DNA of 64,000 bases from Cryoendolithus antarcticus (lineage: Eukaryota; Ascomycota; Dothideomycetes; Cladosporiales; Cladosporiaceae): contig NAJO01000016.1 of the NCBI GenBank assembly GCA_002077065.1, positions 124,001-188,000 on the forward strand, read 5' to 3'. The translations under genes were made by a program, and so were the position numbers. Shown here in pieces: positions 9,751 through 19,333 of the stretch (within the stretch, counting starts at the first letter, position 1; each line of letters begins with the position of its first letter). The notes beneath the pieces are model-generated. The model was not told the origin of the DNA, did not search any database, and saw nothing but the letters and a program-made list of their open reading frames with translations.

Positions 9751-10872
9751 TTACAGCGCCAACATCCGCTTGACCTCACTCTGGATGGCCTCGCTCATCT
9801 CTTTGGTGCCGGCTTTGCCACCGAGATCGCCTGTCCGGATCTCTAACCCTCCCGCCTCCTTGGTGTCCAGCACCTTCGCCACTGCTTTCTCGACGATCTC
9901 TGCCTCTTTATGCATGTTGAAAGAGTATCGCAGCATCATGGCCAAGCTCAGCACTTGAGCTACCGGATTTGCTAAACCTTTGCCAGAGATGTCCGGCGCA
10001 CTGCCATGTACCGGCTCATACAGTCCTCTCGCACCACCGACGCTGTTCTGCCCTAGCTTCCCGCCTGGTGGTCCTGCCAGCGATGCTGATGGCAGCAAGC
10101 CCAAGCTCCCCGTCAAACCCCCTGCCTCATCACTCAAGATGTCGCCGAACGTGTTGTCGGTCAGGATGATCCCATTCCACCGTGTTGGCTGCGTGATCAT
10201 CATCATCGCCAAGCTGTCCGCTAGCTGATGCTGCAATTTCACCTCAGGGAATTCCCTTTCAAACACCTCCGTTACGATCCTTCGCCAAACCCTCGAACTA
10301 GCAAGCACATTCGCTTTGTCCGCGCTCGTCACTTGCGTCGGCGGGCTGGTCTGCATCGCAAGCGCACCAGCCACTCTGGCAACCCTCTCAATCTCCTTCC
10401 TCGAATACTCCCAAGGATCACAGCCATAGTCCTCCTGCTCGATCTTCTTGCCAAAGTACGCCCCGCCGCAATTCTCCCGGATGAGCATGAAATCCACGCC
10501 GCGAACAATCTCCTCCTTGATCGGACTCCTCCCCACCAATGCTTCACTAGCAAAGTAACAAGGCCGGAGATTCGCGAATATCTCCATCATCGCTCTAATC
10601 CTCAACAACCCACTCTCCGGGTTTGGTTGGCGAGTGCCCCATTCCGGCCCACCAGCGCTGCCGAAGAAGACTGCGTCTGCTTCTGTGCACTTTTTGAGGA
10701 CGGCCTCAGTGACCGAGTCGTTATGGGCGTCTAGCGAGGCGCCGCCGCAGAGGTCGTGATCGAGGGTGAACTCTACGCCGGTGGAGGCTGTAATGAGGGG
10801 GAGGAGTTTGAGGGCTTCGTGAACGACTTCGGGGCCGATGTGGTCGCCTGGGAGGACGAGGATGTGGGGCAT
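9751..10872 (-). CDS. leu2: 3-isopropylmalate dehydrogenase-like enzyme (leucine biosynthesis or paralogue)
   Basis: Member of the isopropylmalate/isocitrate dehydrogenase family, 373 residues from ATG 10872; an in-frame ATG at 10950 would add 26 residues. The usual reaction is NAD-dependent oxidative decarboxylation of 3-isopropylmalate in leucine synthesis. Seen: MPHILVLPGDHIGPEVVHEA at the start, ESGLLRIRAMMEIFANLRP, catalytic Lys in TSADKANVLASSR, LTDNTFGDILSDEAGGLTGS, GSLGLLPSASL and YEPVHGSAPDI. The substrate-loop segment reads RENCGGAYFG where canonical Leu2 has REL(T/V)GGIYFG; the catalytic Tyr is kept. This departure suggests a second, divergent paralogue; such paralogues exist in fungi, some inside secondary-metabolite clusters. 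No such cluster is seen here. Intronless. Confidence 0.85.
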   Translation of the reverse strand: MPHILVLPGDHIGPEVVHEALKLLPLITASTGVEFTLDHDLCGGASLDAHNDSVTEAVLKKCTEADAVFFGSAGGPEWGTRQPNPESGLLRIRAMMEIFANLRPCYFASEALVGRSPIKEEIVRGVDFMLIRENCGGAYFGKKIEQEDYGCDPWEYSRKEIERVARVAGALAMQTSPPTQVTSADKANVLASSRVWRRIVTEVFEREFPEVKLQHQLADSLAMMMITQPTRWNGIILTDNTFGDILSDEAGGLTGSLGLLPSASLAGPPGGKLGQNSVGGARGLYEPVHGSAPDISGKGLANPVAQVLSLAMMLRYSFNMHKEAEIVEKAVAKVLDTKEAGGLEIRTGDLGGKAGTKEMSEAIQSEVKRMLAL

Positions 10873-11396
10873 CGTTGCGCGATAGGGAGCAGAATGCGAG
10901 GAACAGGGGAGGCACGCTCGTGGGATGGGAAGCGTCACGGGTGGGATCAAAAGCTACATTATGTTGATGGACTCAAGGCCTGATCTACTGCAATTCAGCA
11001 GATATTCCAATGCATCTCGGTGCAACTCATAGCTTCCCCTCACCGACGTCGGCAACTTCTCGAGCGAGGTCGGCTGCCATCGCTGCCCGTGATGCATTGA
11101 TCGTTTCCACAGTATATTTCGTCCTGTGGATCGGATGCCCAGTGTTAGTGCGCCGACATGATCAACCACTTGGGGCTCGGTACGCGAGACCTCATGTCCA
11201 CGAGGTGCATGGATGCTGTCATTGTCTACAGGTAGCTACCAACCATACCATAACATCCTATGACCCAGACGCAACCGTGAGGCGCAGTTTCACAATCCAG
11301 TCAGAACACGCGACACCAATGCCATAGCCCAGCACTTCTTTCATTTCCTGGTGCCGAAGACCAATGCGCCTAGAGTCCTCTCGATAACCCCCAGCC
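10873..11396. promoter_or_regulatory. Divergent intergenic region (leu2-like / RAV1)
   Basis: 524 bp between divergent starts, presumably carrying both promoters. Only short overlapping open frames; no element named with confidence. Confidence 0.45.
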
Positions 11397-14300
11397 ATGC
11401 CTTCGCTATCGCCCGGAGACGCCTCCCATACGGCGGTACCGCATTTCTCCCACATCTCCCCTGGCTTCCCTACAGCCTCCTTCCAGGCTCTCACGACTCT
11501 TAACTATCGCTGGAAACGCTACATCCTCTACATCTCTGGCCGGCAACTTAATATCCTGCGCTCTGCGACGGAGCTCGTACAAGTCCTGACCTTCGAGGAT
11601 GAGCTGGTAGCTATTGAAGCAGAGAGGTCAAGCGATGAGTTAGGGAATGGCAGTGGCGGAATCGCGGTCGCTGGGAGGACGGATGTCTGGATCTTGGAGC
11701 CGGTGACTGGGCAGGAGAACCGCGTGAGCTGGCGCAAGGGCCTGGTGCTGAAGCGGGAAGACAAGGAGGATGCGGTGAGGACACTGAGTTGGGGCAATGA
11801 AGGGGAGGTCCTGGTCGGTGGGAGTAAGAGATTGAGTCTTTTCTCTACTATTGAGGGAAGCAGAGAGAGCTCGCCCGTCAGCTCGACAACGACGTTGAAG
11901 GAGCTGGCGGAGAAGACACCGTTATGGACGAAAGAGCTGGCTTCGCCTGTGGCGTATGCGGCGTTTAGTCCGAGCGCGAGTCTGATCGCTACAACCGGCG
12001 TGCGCGATAGGCTGGTAAAGATCTGGCGGAGACTATCATTTGAGGATGCGCTGTTCGACTATGCCTATCTGCCTCACCCAGGGATGGTCGCGCATCTCGA
12101 GTGGCGGAAACCAGGCCCTGTCCAGCTGGAGACTGATGATCTTGGGGAGAGGAGAGGAAGTGTCTACAGTGTCCGGCACGATGACGAACTCGAGGTGCTA
12201 CATACGTTCTGCACTGACGGTGTGATGAGACTTTGGAAGACCGGGAGCCATCAGGATCTTGATATATTGACGTTGCACACGAGTGTCGATTTAGTGGGCG
12301 CGATCCCCTCGTCGCCCACACTGACGAACACAGACACAGGTTTTCCCACGTCTCCCGCTCGTTATGCCTTCCTCTTGACGTCTGGATCTCTGTCCTCCGC
12401 GATCACAACAGCTCTAGGCAAGACAGCTCTATCAAAGCCGACCCACGCCCAGGAACATCTCAAAGAATTACGAACCAAATACCCAGATGTCGTCATTACT
12501 TTGGATGGACGAGGTAGAATGTCAGCCTGGGGACTCACCTCTCCAGGACAGAGACAGCGACGTCCGAGCACCCCTTCCAAGTCAGCTTCTGCTGGCGAGG
12601 TGTTTCACATCGCGCACACTGAGGACCTGGGGATCAGATTGGAAGATGGGGAGAACGCGAGGTTTGAGTGCTGGGTAGAGGGAGACGACGTGAATGTGCT
12701 GGTGCATGGGTTCGAAGGCAGAGTGCAGTGGTGGAAAGGAGGTGTAGAGGGGCTGTTCAGTCCAGGAGTCTTTGCGTCCGAGAGGTTGATAAGGGTGGCT
12801 GGCTGGGGCGGTGTCTCGGAGGACGTCTCTGGCCTCTCGAGAAGCATCGAGGGTGACAAGATTGTTGCTTGGACTGATCGTGGCTCGTGGCAGGTTGTCG
12901 CAGGTCGGGACTCCAGAGAGGGTGGAAGGCGTGCCGCGCACCACGCACTGGACACTAAGCAGCAGATGCCCGACCCGTGGTGCAGCATCGTGGCCACTGG
13001 ACGAGACAATCTGGCTGTGATCGCTTTCACTGCCAAGTACGTCGCTTGCTTCGACGCCCATGGCAAAGCAGTGGGCGCTCGCACTAGACACAGCCTAGAT
13101 GCTACTTCTGTGCGGCTGCTGCTGCTGCCGCTGCCGCGGATGAGAGACGAACGTGCCAGTGGAAGTGTGTATCTATGCTATGACCGGCATGGTGCCTGGC
13201 TCACTGTCTTGGGACCTCCGAAAGACCACGATCAGAGTACCGTCAGGATATCCGCAGCAGATACACGCCACGTGACGATCCTGGATCCGGAGATCAGCTC
13301 AACGCAATCATGGTCACACACGAGAGTCGTGCTGCATCCCCGAAAGCCAAGTTGGGTCAGAGCCGTGTGTGTCGACGGAAATGGTGTCGTATACCGGCGA
13401 GATATGAGCTCGACGCACTTCTCGGGACAGGGTAAGCCTTCCGAGGAGTCTGGCCTCATGTTCCACACTGGGGTCAAGGGTGCGACTGTCTTTGATGCGA
13501 TGGCTTCACATGCGGCGCTTGTGGGTGAGGCTGAGAACGAGCTGGTGATCGTTGATCTGAAGGACGGCTTTGTGGAACATCGACAGGCGCTCAAAGCTCG
13601 CGTACGGCAGGCGCAATTCTCTACAGCTTCGTCGGGCATCGACAGGCCGCGCAGCCTTCTTGCAATCAGCTACGACGAGAGTGTCGATCTCATGGCTGAA
13701 GCTCACTACGAGCCGCACAGCGAGCATCTTACGTGGCACCATGTCAAGTCTATCTCGATCACCGGCATTGGGCTGGTGATCTCAAGCATCGCTTGGACGC
13801 CAGAAGGGCAGCTTGCTATAGCGGCGGGCAATTCAGTCTTTGTTGCCAGTGGAGTCTTGATCGGTAACCAACTCGGCGCAGAGCTTCGCGATCGGCTAGA
13901 CCTGTCTGTAGCTGCGAGTGCGGAGACTGCAGGACTAGCCCAACTGCTCAAACAGCCTCTGGCGATCTGGCACCCGCACTCTTTGCTGCACACGTCGTTA
14001 CGTGGACACATGCATGCTGCAATGGAAGTCTTGCGAAAGCTAGAACACAAACTACGATTCTTTGGCGAAGGAGATGTGCTGCATCCGACTTTCGAGCAAG
14101 AGCCGGGCCGCTTGACATCAAAGTTGTTGGGTGCAAGCACTGGTGGACTTGATTTGACCACCGTCAGCGACTTGAGGGCGCAGTTGAGCACCCTAGATCT
14201 GCCCCGGATCTCGATGGCCGAGCAAACGGAGCTCAAGCACGTCTTCGAAGCAATCGCATACGTCCAAGAACACGTCGGCAGCCTGGACGCCAATGCACTG

Positions 14301-15716
14301 CGCTATCTCTTCATCTGGAAGCTCCGCACACTCCAAGTCTCGTCCGTCCAATCACCCCCGGAAGCGAAACTCACGACAGGCGACCATACCTCCGTCCCTA
14401 CCGCCCCAACAATGACCTACCGCGAAATCCTTTTCGCCACCCATTCCACGACCCAACAGCCTCTTCTCGAGCTCCTTGTAGCTCACTACACCCCTCTGAC
14501 CCCAACCACAGCCCGTACCCTAGGCCTGTCTCACTGGCTCCGCGAAGTCCACGCCCCAGTCTCCGAAGGCTCGGCCCTCGCATCCCTAGACCAGCTCTTC
14601 GAATCCCTAGCCCAATCCGCATACCGCTCCGTATACCCTCCAGATCCCGCGAAAGCGGCGCTGTACTTCCTCGCCTTACGCAAGAAGGGTACCCTACTCG
14701 CGCTATGGAGGGTGGCGGTAGGGAACAAAGAGCAGCGCGCTACTGTCAATTTCTTGAAGCGAGATTTTGCGGTGGAAGAGAACCGGACAGCGGCGAAGAA
14801 GAACGCTTATGCGCTTATGGGGAAGCGAAGATTCGAGTATGCGGCTGCTTTTTTTCTTCTAGCCGGGGATTGTCAAAGTGCGGTGAGATTGCTGGCTGGG
14901 CAGTGTGAGGATATAGGATTGGCTGTCGGGGTCGCGAGGTGTTTCGCCGGTGACGATAGCATTGTACTCAGGGACCTTGTGGAGGGTACTATCTTACCCA
15001 GAGCGAGGGATGAGGGGAATCGGTGGTGTATGGCGTGGTGTCATACTGTGCTACAGCGACCAAAGGACCTAGCGAAAGCGTTGATCGCGCCTATGAGAGT
15101 GCTGAGAGATGGGCTGAAGCCAAGGGCTAGGTACTGGCAGCAGGATGATCCGTTGACGCTGACGATGTACGAGAGCTTGCGAGCGAAGGCGGTGAAGTCT
15201 GGGAAGAAGAGTGAAAGGCTTGGAGCTGTACAGTGGGAGTACGAAGCTGTGCTGCGCTCTGCAAGGATCCTGAGACGACAGGGCTTGCTGTTACAGGCGC
15301 TGGAGCTCGTGAAGACGTGGGAGTTCGCACCGGCGGGGCGACACAGCCCCGAGAACGTTGATGACGATGAGCAGCACGTCAATGGCATCGCCGAAAGGGG
15401 AAAGGCAACGAGTGAAATTCCGAGCAGAGAAGAAGGGCAGTCGGACCCGCTTGTCGCCACTGCGAATAGAGCAGCGCCGCCAGCGAAAAGCCTGCTCGAT
15501 GAATTTGACGATGCAGTTCCTCCACCCACGGTCCCCACGCCCCAGGGTACAGCGAAGGGTGTGCGAGAAACCAAAGCCGCGGAGCTGCTGGCCAAGATGA
15601 AGGCGAAGAAGGCTGCCGCTGCCGGTTCCACGGATGGACAGGTAGCAGTGAAGGAGAAGCCGACGCAATTCGACGAGCCGGCTGCTAGTAGTATTTTGGA
15701 TAGCTTTGGGTTCTGA
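11397..15716 (+). CDS. RAV1: Rav1-like subunit of the RAVE complex (V-ATPase assembly)
   Basis: Large WD40/RAVE protein of 1439 residues in one uninterrupted exon. Rav1 with Skp1 and Rav2 reassembles the V1 and V0 parts of the vacuolar proton pump; animal relatives are the rabconnectins (DMXL). Evidence: an N-terminal block beginning with the family's LNYRWKRYILYISGRQLNIL, WD-like segments such as FSPSASLIATTGVRDRLVKIW and HPGMVAHLEWRKP, and a C-terminal helical region matching the RAVE1 C-terminal domain (ALYFLALRKKGTLLALWRVA, FEYAAAFFLLAGDCQSAVRL, then LARCF-type repeats, through ARYWQQDDPLTLTMYESLR). The last 120 residues are low-complexity, ending in a short conserved SSILDSFGF tail. Length is normal for Pezizomycotina. 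Antisense and offset frames within it are shadows. Confidence 0.93.
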   Translation: MPSLSPGDASHTAVPHFSHISPGFPTASFQALTTLNYRWKRYILYISGRQLNILRSATELVQVLTFEDELVAIEAERSSDELGNGSGGIAVAGRTDVWILEPVTGQENRVSWRKGLVLKREDKEDAVRTLSWGNEGEVLVGGSKRLSLFSTIEGSRESSPVSSTTTLKELAEKTPLWTKELASPVAYAAFSPSASLIATTGVRDRLVKIWRRLSFEDALFDYAYLPHPGMVAHLEWRKPGPVQLETDDLGERRGSVYSVRHDDELEVLHTFCTDGVMRLWKTGSHQDLDILTLHTSVDLVGAIPSSPTLTNTDTGFPTSPARYAFLLTSGSLSSAITTALGKTALSKPTHAQEHLKELRTKYPDVVITLDGRGRMSAWGLTSPGQRQRRPSTPSKSASAGEVFHIAHTEDLGIRLEDGENARFECWVEGDDVNVLVHGFEGRVQWWKGGVEGLFSPGVFASERLIRVAGWGGVSEDVSGLSRSIEGDKIVAWTDRGSWQVVAGRDSREGGRRAAHHALDTKQQMPDPWCSIVATGRDNLAVIAFTAKYVACFDAHGKAVGARTRHSLDATSVRLLLLPLPRMRDERASGSVYLCYDRHGAWLTVLGPPKDHDQSTVRISAADTRHVTILDPEISSTQSWSHTRVVLHPRKPSWVRAVCVDGNGVVYRRDMSSTHFSGQGKPSEESGLMFHTGVKGATVFDAMASHAALVGEAENELVIVDLKDGFVEHRQALKARVRQAQFSTASSGIDRPRSLLAISYDESVDLMAEAHYEPHSEHLTWHHVKSISITGIGLVISSIAWTPEGQLAIAAGNSVFVASGVLIGNQLGAELRDRLDLSVAASAETAGLAQLLKQPLAIWHPHSLLHTSLRGHMHAAMEVLRKLEHKLRFFGEGDVLHPTFEQEPGRLTSKLLGASTGGLDLTTVSDLRAQLSTLDLPRISMAEQTELKHVFEAIAYVQEHVGSLDANALRYLFIWKLRTLQVSSVQSPPEAKLTTGDHTSVPTAPTMTYREILFATHSTTQQPLLELLVAHYTPLTPTTARTLGLSHWLREVHAPVSEGSALASLDQLFESLAQSAYRSVYPPDPAKAALYFLALRKKGTLLALWRVAVGNKEQRATVNFLKRDFAVEENRTAAKKNAYALMGKRRFEYAAAFFLLAGDCQSAVRLLAGQCEDIGLAVGVARCFAGDDSIVLRDLVEGTILPRARDEGNRWCMAWCHTVLQRPKDLAKALIAPMRVLRDGLKPRARYWQQDDPLTLTMYESLRAKAVKSGKKSERLGAVQWEYEAVLRSARILRRQGLLLQALELVKTWEFAPAGRHSPENVDDDEQHVNGIAERGKATSEIPSREEGQSDPLVATANRAAPPAKSLLDEFDDAVPPPTVPTPQGTAKGVRETKAAELLAKMKAKKAAAAGSTDGQVAVKEKPTQFDEPAASSILDSFGF

Positions 15717-16067
15717 TAAGGTGCGAGAAGTTCCAACAAGAGAGAAAGGGAGAAGAGTGGGTTGTGCTGGTCAGTGGACAAATCTTGTACTATATCGTGG
15801 CATGAGATACTTCTCCCCAGGGGCATCGACGGCGTTCTGGAAGTCTAGCATAGCGTATGATACCATTGATTTCTGCTCATACTCCACACTGCTATCACGT
15901 ACATTCCAAGGCTGTCTTCCGCCTGGCCACGTTGCACTCACTTCGGCCACGGTGTCCACAGCTCAAGCTGTAGCCCATAGTTTCAGAACATGTTGTTTCC
16001 GGACACTTACCATCATGCTCAACTTAGTCTCTCTAGCAGCATGCATTCAGAACTGTTTTGACACGCT
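15717..16067. other. Intergenic, nothing recognised
   Basis: 351 bp of 3' flank of RAV1 and 5' flank of the small-protein cluster. Short open frames only. Confidence 0.5.
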
Positions 16068-16526
16068 ATGCCACGCTCCCATCTGCTGCGCAACACGATC
16101 TCCATCAGCATGCTCTCGATAATCATTCTCGTCGCCACTCCATGGACGTTCCGCGGTTCGCTACTATGGCGAAAGGTGATCTACTACCCATCCCATCTCG
16201 TCCGTCCATCTCAAGCGCCCATGCTTGGCTGCGAAAACCTAGACGTAATCGAAGGCAGCTACTGCGTCTTCCTGCATCACGGCTATAAAGTCGAGAGGCA
16301 CATCCAGACCATCGGACACCATGTCGATTGGAGCCCCACGATCAGGCACTTGTTCCCGGAGACGCCTGTTCACGGCTTATACTACTGCGCACACGATGTT
16401 AACGACGCGGCGTGGAAGGCTATTCGGGCTGACATCGCAGTCGACTTCGTCGAGTGCGACTGGCCGCTGGTAACCATTCCAGACAGGATAGAAGTCGAAC
16501 TCTGGGATGCAAACCTATCCGCTTGA
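16068..16526 (+). CDS. Small membrane-anchored protein with I9-like (peptidase inhibitor/propeptide) pattern, copy 1
   Basis: 152-residue protein, first of three tandem relatives. An N-terminal hydrophobic helix (ISMLSIIILVATPW) is followed by a Trp-Arg-Lys patch (LLWRKVIYYP), then a compact domain of about 75 residues: GSYCVFLHHGYKVERHIQ, ..., GLYYCAHDVNDAAWKAIRAD, ..., VDFVECD. The order strand-G-helix-(strand)-helix with a closing IRADxxVDxVExD motif resembles the inhibitor I9/subtilisin propeptide fold, where that helix ends in LRxDPxVxxVExD. This assignment is by pattern only. The chain ends DANLSA, similar to the end of copy 3. No protease gene lies beside it. The ATG at 16068 keeps the whole hydrophobic helix. 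Function unknown. Confidence 0.65.
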   Translation: MPRSHLLRNTISISMLSIIILVATPWTFRGSLLWRKVIYYPSHLVRPSQAPMLGCENLDVIEGSYCVFLHHGYKVERHIQTIGHHVDWSPTIRHLFPETPVHGLYYCAHDVNDAAWKAIRADIAVDFVECDWPLVTIPDRIEVELWDANLSA

Positions 16527-16929
16527 GTGCCCGAGCAGCCATCATCTTCTCAACTTCCGTCTCACTCCAGCACTCCGCCGGTATTGCAAACTCATCGGGC
16601 ACCTCTTGCTGCTGTGTGATTCACCGCAGGGAGTGACGGGAAGCTTTGGCGTGCATCTTCGGCGTGGCGCTTCACTCGAAGAGCACAGAGCGAGCCTCAC
16701 GGGCCGAGTCGATCTGGAGTCGATAATGAGGGATGTCCATCTCGCGACGATTGACTACGCTACATTCTATTATGTCGATGAGCTGGACGATGTCTTGTTG
16801 GAGGCTATCAGGAGCGAGACTAGCGTCCAGAGTGTAGGGTGTATAGTGTTCTCCGATCCGTTGGAGGAGCCCTCCTGGGTGGGGAAGATTGTGGACATGG
16901 AAGCTGAGGCTGATGTGCGAGCAAAGTGA
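16507..16929 (+). CDS. I9-like small protein, copy 2 (no clear membrane anchor)
   Basis: 140-residue open frame whose second half repeats the copy-1 domain: GSFGVHLRRGASLEEHRASL, then ATFYYVDELDDVLLEAIRSE and SVQSVGCIVF. The first 45 residues share nothing with the hydrophobic anchor of copy 1, and the ATG lies 20 bp inside the end of copy 1 in another frame. Either the true start is lost, or the two domains are joined by an intron (a GT at 16471 and an acceptor TTCACCGCAG near 16630 could serve) to make one two-domain protein. I cannot decide from sequence alone. The domain is more diverged than copies 1 and 3 and lacks the closing VExD. Confidence 0.5.
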   Translation: MQTYPLECPSSHHLLNFRLTPALRRYCKLIGHLLLLCDSPQGVTGSFGVHLRRGASLEEHRASLTGRVDLESIMRDVHLATIDYATFYYVDELDDVLLEAIRSETSVQSVGCIVFSDPLEEPSWVGKIVDMEAEADVRAK

Positions 16930-17399
16930 AAATGGCGTCCGTGAATTGCAGACTGGCGGTCAAGGACTGCGGCTTCGTGTACTTATCGTGCCTCCACTTC
17001 TCGAGAAGTCTGAGACGCCAGTACCAGTTCAGCTGCGATGCAATTTGGTGATGTACCTACTGCCTAGGGTTGATCCGGAGGCTGGGCGATCAGCCGAAAG
17101 AGACACAATCTTCACAGTCCAGACACTGCATTGCAGTCCTGCGCGTTGAAGGAGTATACTGACGCTTCAGACTGCTGGGAGAGCGCAGGGAGCTCGAATT
17201 ATTGTTGTTGCATTCTCCGTGAAGGCCACGTTGCACCTTAGTCCCGCAACCTGCAGAATGTCATGAGCACTTTGTTATGATAGTGGCATATGTGTCGTAC
17301 ACCGGATGCCATCCATCGCGCAGTCTGCAAGGTTCCCGACAGATTGGGAGTGCCACTGAAAGCCTCTTGTGAATTAGTACGCTCCTTCCGACGGCAAAA
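16930..17399. other. Spacer between copy 2 and copy 3 of the I9-like cluster
   Basis: 470 bp; includes short open frames without recognisable content. No repeat relating it to the flanking copies was visible. Confidence 0.45.
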
Positions 17400-17819
17400 C
17401 ACAACATCCTCATCACCCTCTCCCTCACTTTGCTCGCTACCCTATATGTCAAACACAAGGACAACACACTTTGGCGCAAAGCGGTTTACTACTAGCCCAC
17501 ACGCCTAGTGCCAGCCTACCGCGCACCTCTCCTCCACTGCAGGCCACCCTACTCGGTGCCAGGGAGCTACTACGTCTACCTCCACCATGGCTGTACCATC
17601 GAGCAACACAACGAGACGCTCGGAGAAGCCATCAACCTGGATCTAATGATCAAGAGCGCTAAGCGCGGTGCCAAGCAGTAGAATCACGCAATCTACTGGG
17701 CGAGAGGCGTAGACGATGCAGTGCTGGCGGCGATCAGAGGTGATCTTGCGGTCGATGCGGTAGAGTGTATGAAGCGGCCGCAGCCTGTTAGCCTGTGGGA
17801 TCCCGAATCGTCAGCTTGA
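17400..17819 (+). pseudogene. I9-like small protein, copy 3, broken by two in-frame stops
   Basis: One reading frame aligns with copy 1 from the hydrophobic helix to the C-terminus: HNILITLSLTLLATLY, then TLWRKAVYY (copy 1: LLWRKVIYY), GSYYVYLHHGCTIEQHNETL, GVDDAVLAAIRGDLAVDAVE and the end PESSA. It is interrupted by TAG at 17493-17495 and TAG at 17679-17681, both exactly in frame, and no ATG opens it (a TGA lies upstream in frame). There is no frameshift, so decay is recent or the stops are otherwise handled. The final stop TGA is at 17817-17819. Because of the stops no long open frame marks it. Confidence 0.75.
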
Positions 17820-18245
17820 GCAGAGGCAGAGCAGGATGAGATACCTGCGTCATCGGATTAGAAGCAGTGACATGTTATTGATTAATGCTAGGAGGAGAGC
17901 GATCAGACTTCGCTTCATGTTGCCTTAGGCATGGAAGTTTATTCTGTTAGCGTTTTCTTCCACTTCCATCTTGTGTACATCAAGACCACCTCATTAGCAC
18001 ATCCAATTATTGTCATATTCACGCGCACATCAGCAGTCTTGAAGCTTCAATGTGTTCGCAGACATACTCGATGATTTGGACGGGTCAATGCAAGCGTCCG
18101 CCCTGATCGACTTCCTCCGCCGGCGGAACTCCATGTCCGGCAGTGGATCGTTGAGGCAGAGTACAAGTATCACGATACGACTTTCATATTTCACCACCTA
18201 CTTTCAGTCCGAGTCCAGTCACTTTAGTACTGACCAGGAGGAACA
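17820..18245. other. Intergenic, upstream of the NmrA-like gene
   Basis: 426 bp with no recognisable gene; probably holds the promoter of the following reductase. Confidence 0.45.
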
Positions 18246-19333
18246 ATGTCGGACAACAAGCTCAAGAAGATCGTGATCGTTGGCGTAAGGGCCCCAGGAC
18301 TCCAGGCGACCAGCTCTCCGCTAATGAAACTCACAGGCCGGTGGCAATGTCGGCTCTTCCGCCCTCAAGCATCTTCTTGACACCAACAACTTCGAGACTA
18401 CGGTCCTCTCACGCGAAGGCTCCACCACGGCCTTCCCGTCGCACGCTGCACTCACAGTGAAGCGCGGATCCTACACAGACGCCGCGTTCATCTCCTCCGT
18501 ATTCAGCGGCCAGGATGCAGTACTCTTCGCTATGAACTTCATGGCCATGGCCGACCAGACTAAGCTGATCGAAGCCGCCGCCGAAGCGGGCGTGAAGTGG
18601 ATCTTCCCTACCGAGTACGCGGGGGACGGCAAGAACGAGAGCATGATGAGTGCGGTGCCGATGTTTCAGCCGAAGGTCGCGGCGAGGAAGCAGGTCGAGA
18701 GCTTGAGCGAGAAGTACGAGGGGTTGAAGTGGGTAGGGATCGCGACGAACCCATGGCTTGAGTTTGTGAGTTCTCGGTTGCCATCACTGCACGGTGTGAC
18801 GTGGGACGAGCTGACATGGTGTTCAGTCACTCCAACGCGGCCTGTTCGGCTTCGATATCAAGGGCCGCAAAGCCACGATCTACACCGACTCCGCACCCTT
18901 CAACAGCACGACGCTCACCCAAGCCGGTCTAGGCATAGCCCGCCTCTTCTCTCTGCCAATCAACAACTCCTCGAATCCCCGCGCCTCCCTCTCACACTAC
19001 GCAAATAACTTCGTCTACGTCTCCTCCTGCCTCATCTCCCAGACTTTGCTCTTTGCCTCGCTCCAGAAAGCGACGTCCACTACAAAAGACGACTGGCAGA
19101 TCGAGGAGAGCACTATTGAGGAAAGCATCGGCACAAATCGGGAGAAAATGGCGAAGGGCGACATGAGGGCTGGCGCGATGCTGACATACGCTTATTATCT
19201 CGGTGAGGGTAAGGGCGGGAACTATGAGGAGAAGGCGAAGGAGGACCGTGAGGTGTTGGGACTTGAGGAGGGGAAGCTGGAGGAGATTGTGAGAAGCGCC
19301 GTTGAGGAGTTGGAGAATGGGAAGGTGTTCTGA
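18246..19333 (+). CDS. NmrA-like/isoflavone-reductase-family NAD(P)-binding oxidoreductase
   Basis: 324-residue atypical SDR of the NmrA/isoflavone-reductase group. Exons 18246-18284, 18337-18765 and 18827-19333, with introns of 52 and 61 bp (GTAAGG-ACAG, GTGAGT-TCAG). The first junction rebuilds the dinucleotide-binding motif: KKIVIVG joined to AGGNVGSSALKHLL. Further landmarks: TTVLSREGS, QDAVLFAMNFMAMADQTKLI, AAAEAGVKWIFPTEYAGD and GLKWVGIATNPWLEF. These match fungal CipA/phenylcoumaran-reductase-like proteins, some induced by phenolics; substrate unknown. NmrA-type proteins can also be redox sensors, but length and domain order favour the reductase group. The next gene is an SDR on the same strand. 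Confidence 0.88.

Noticed and set aside
13706..14293. 195-codon antisense open frame within RAV1
   Set aside because: Mirrors the strong coding frame of RAV1; a shadow of codon bias.
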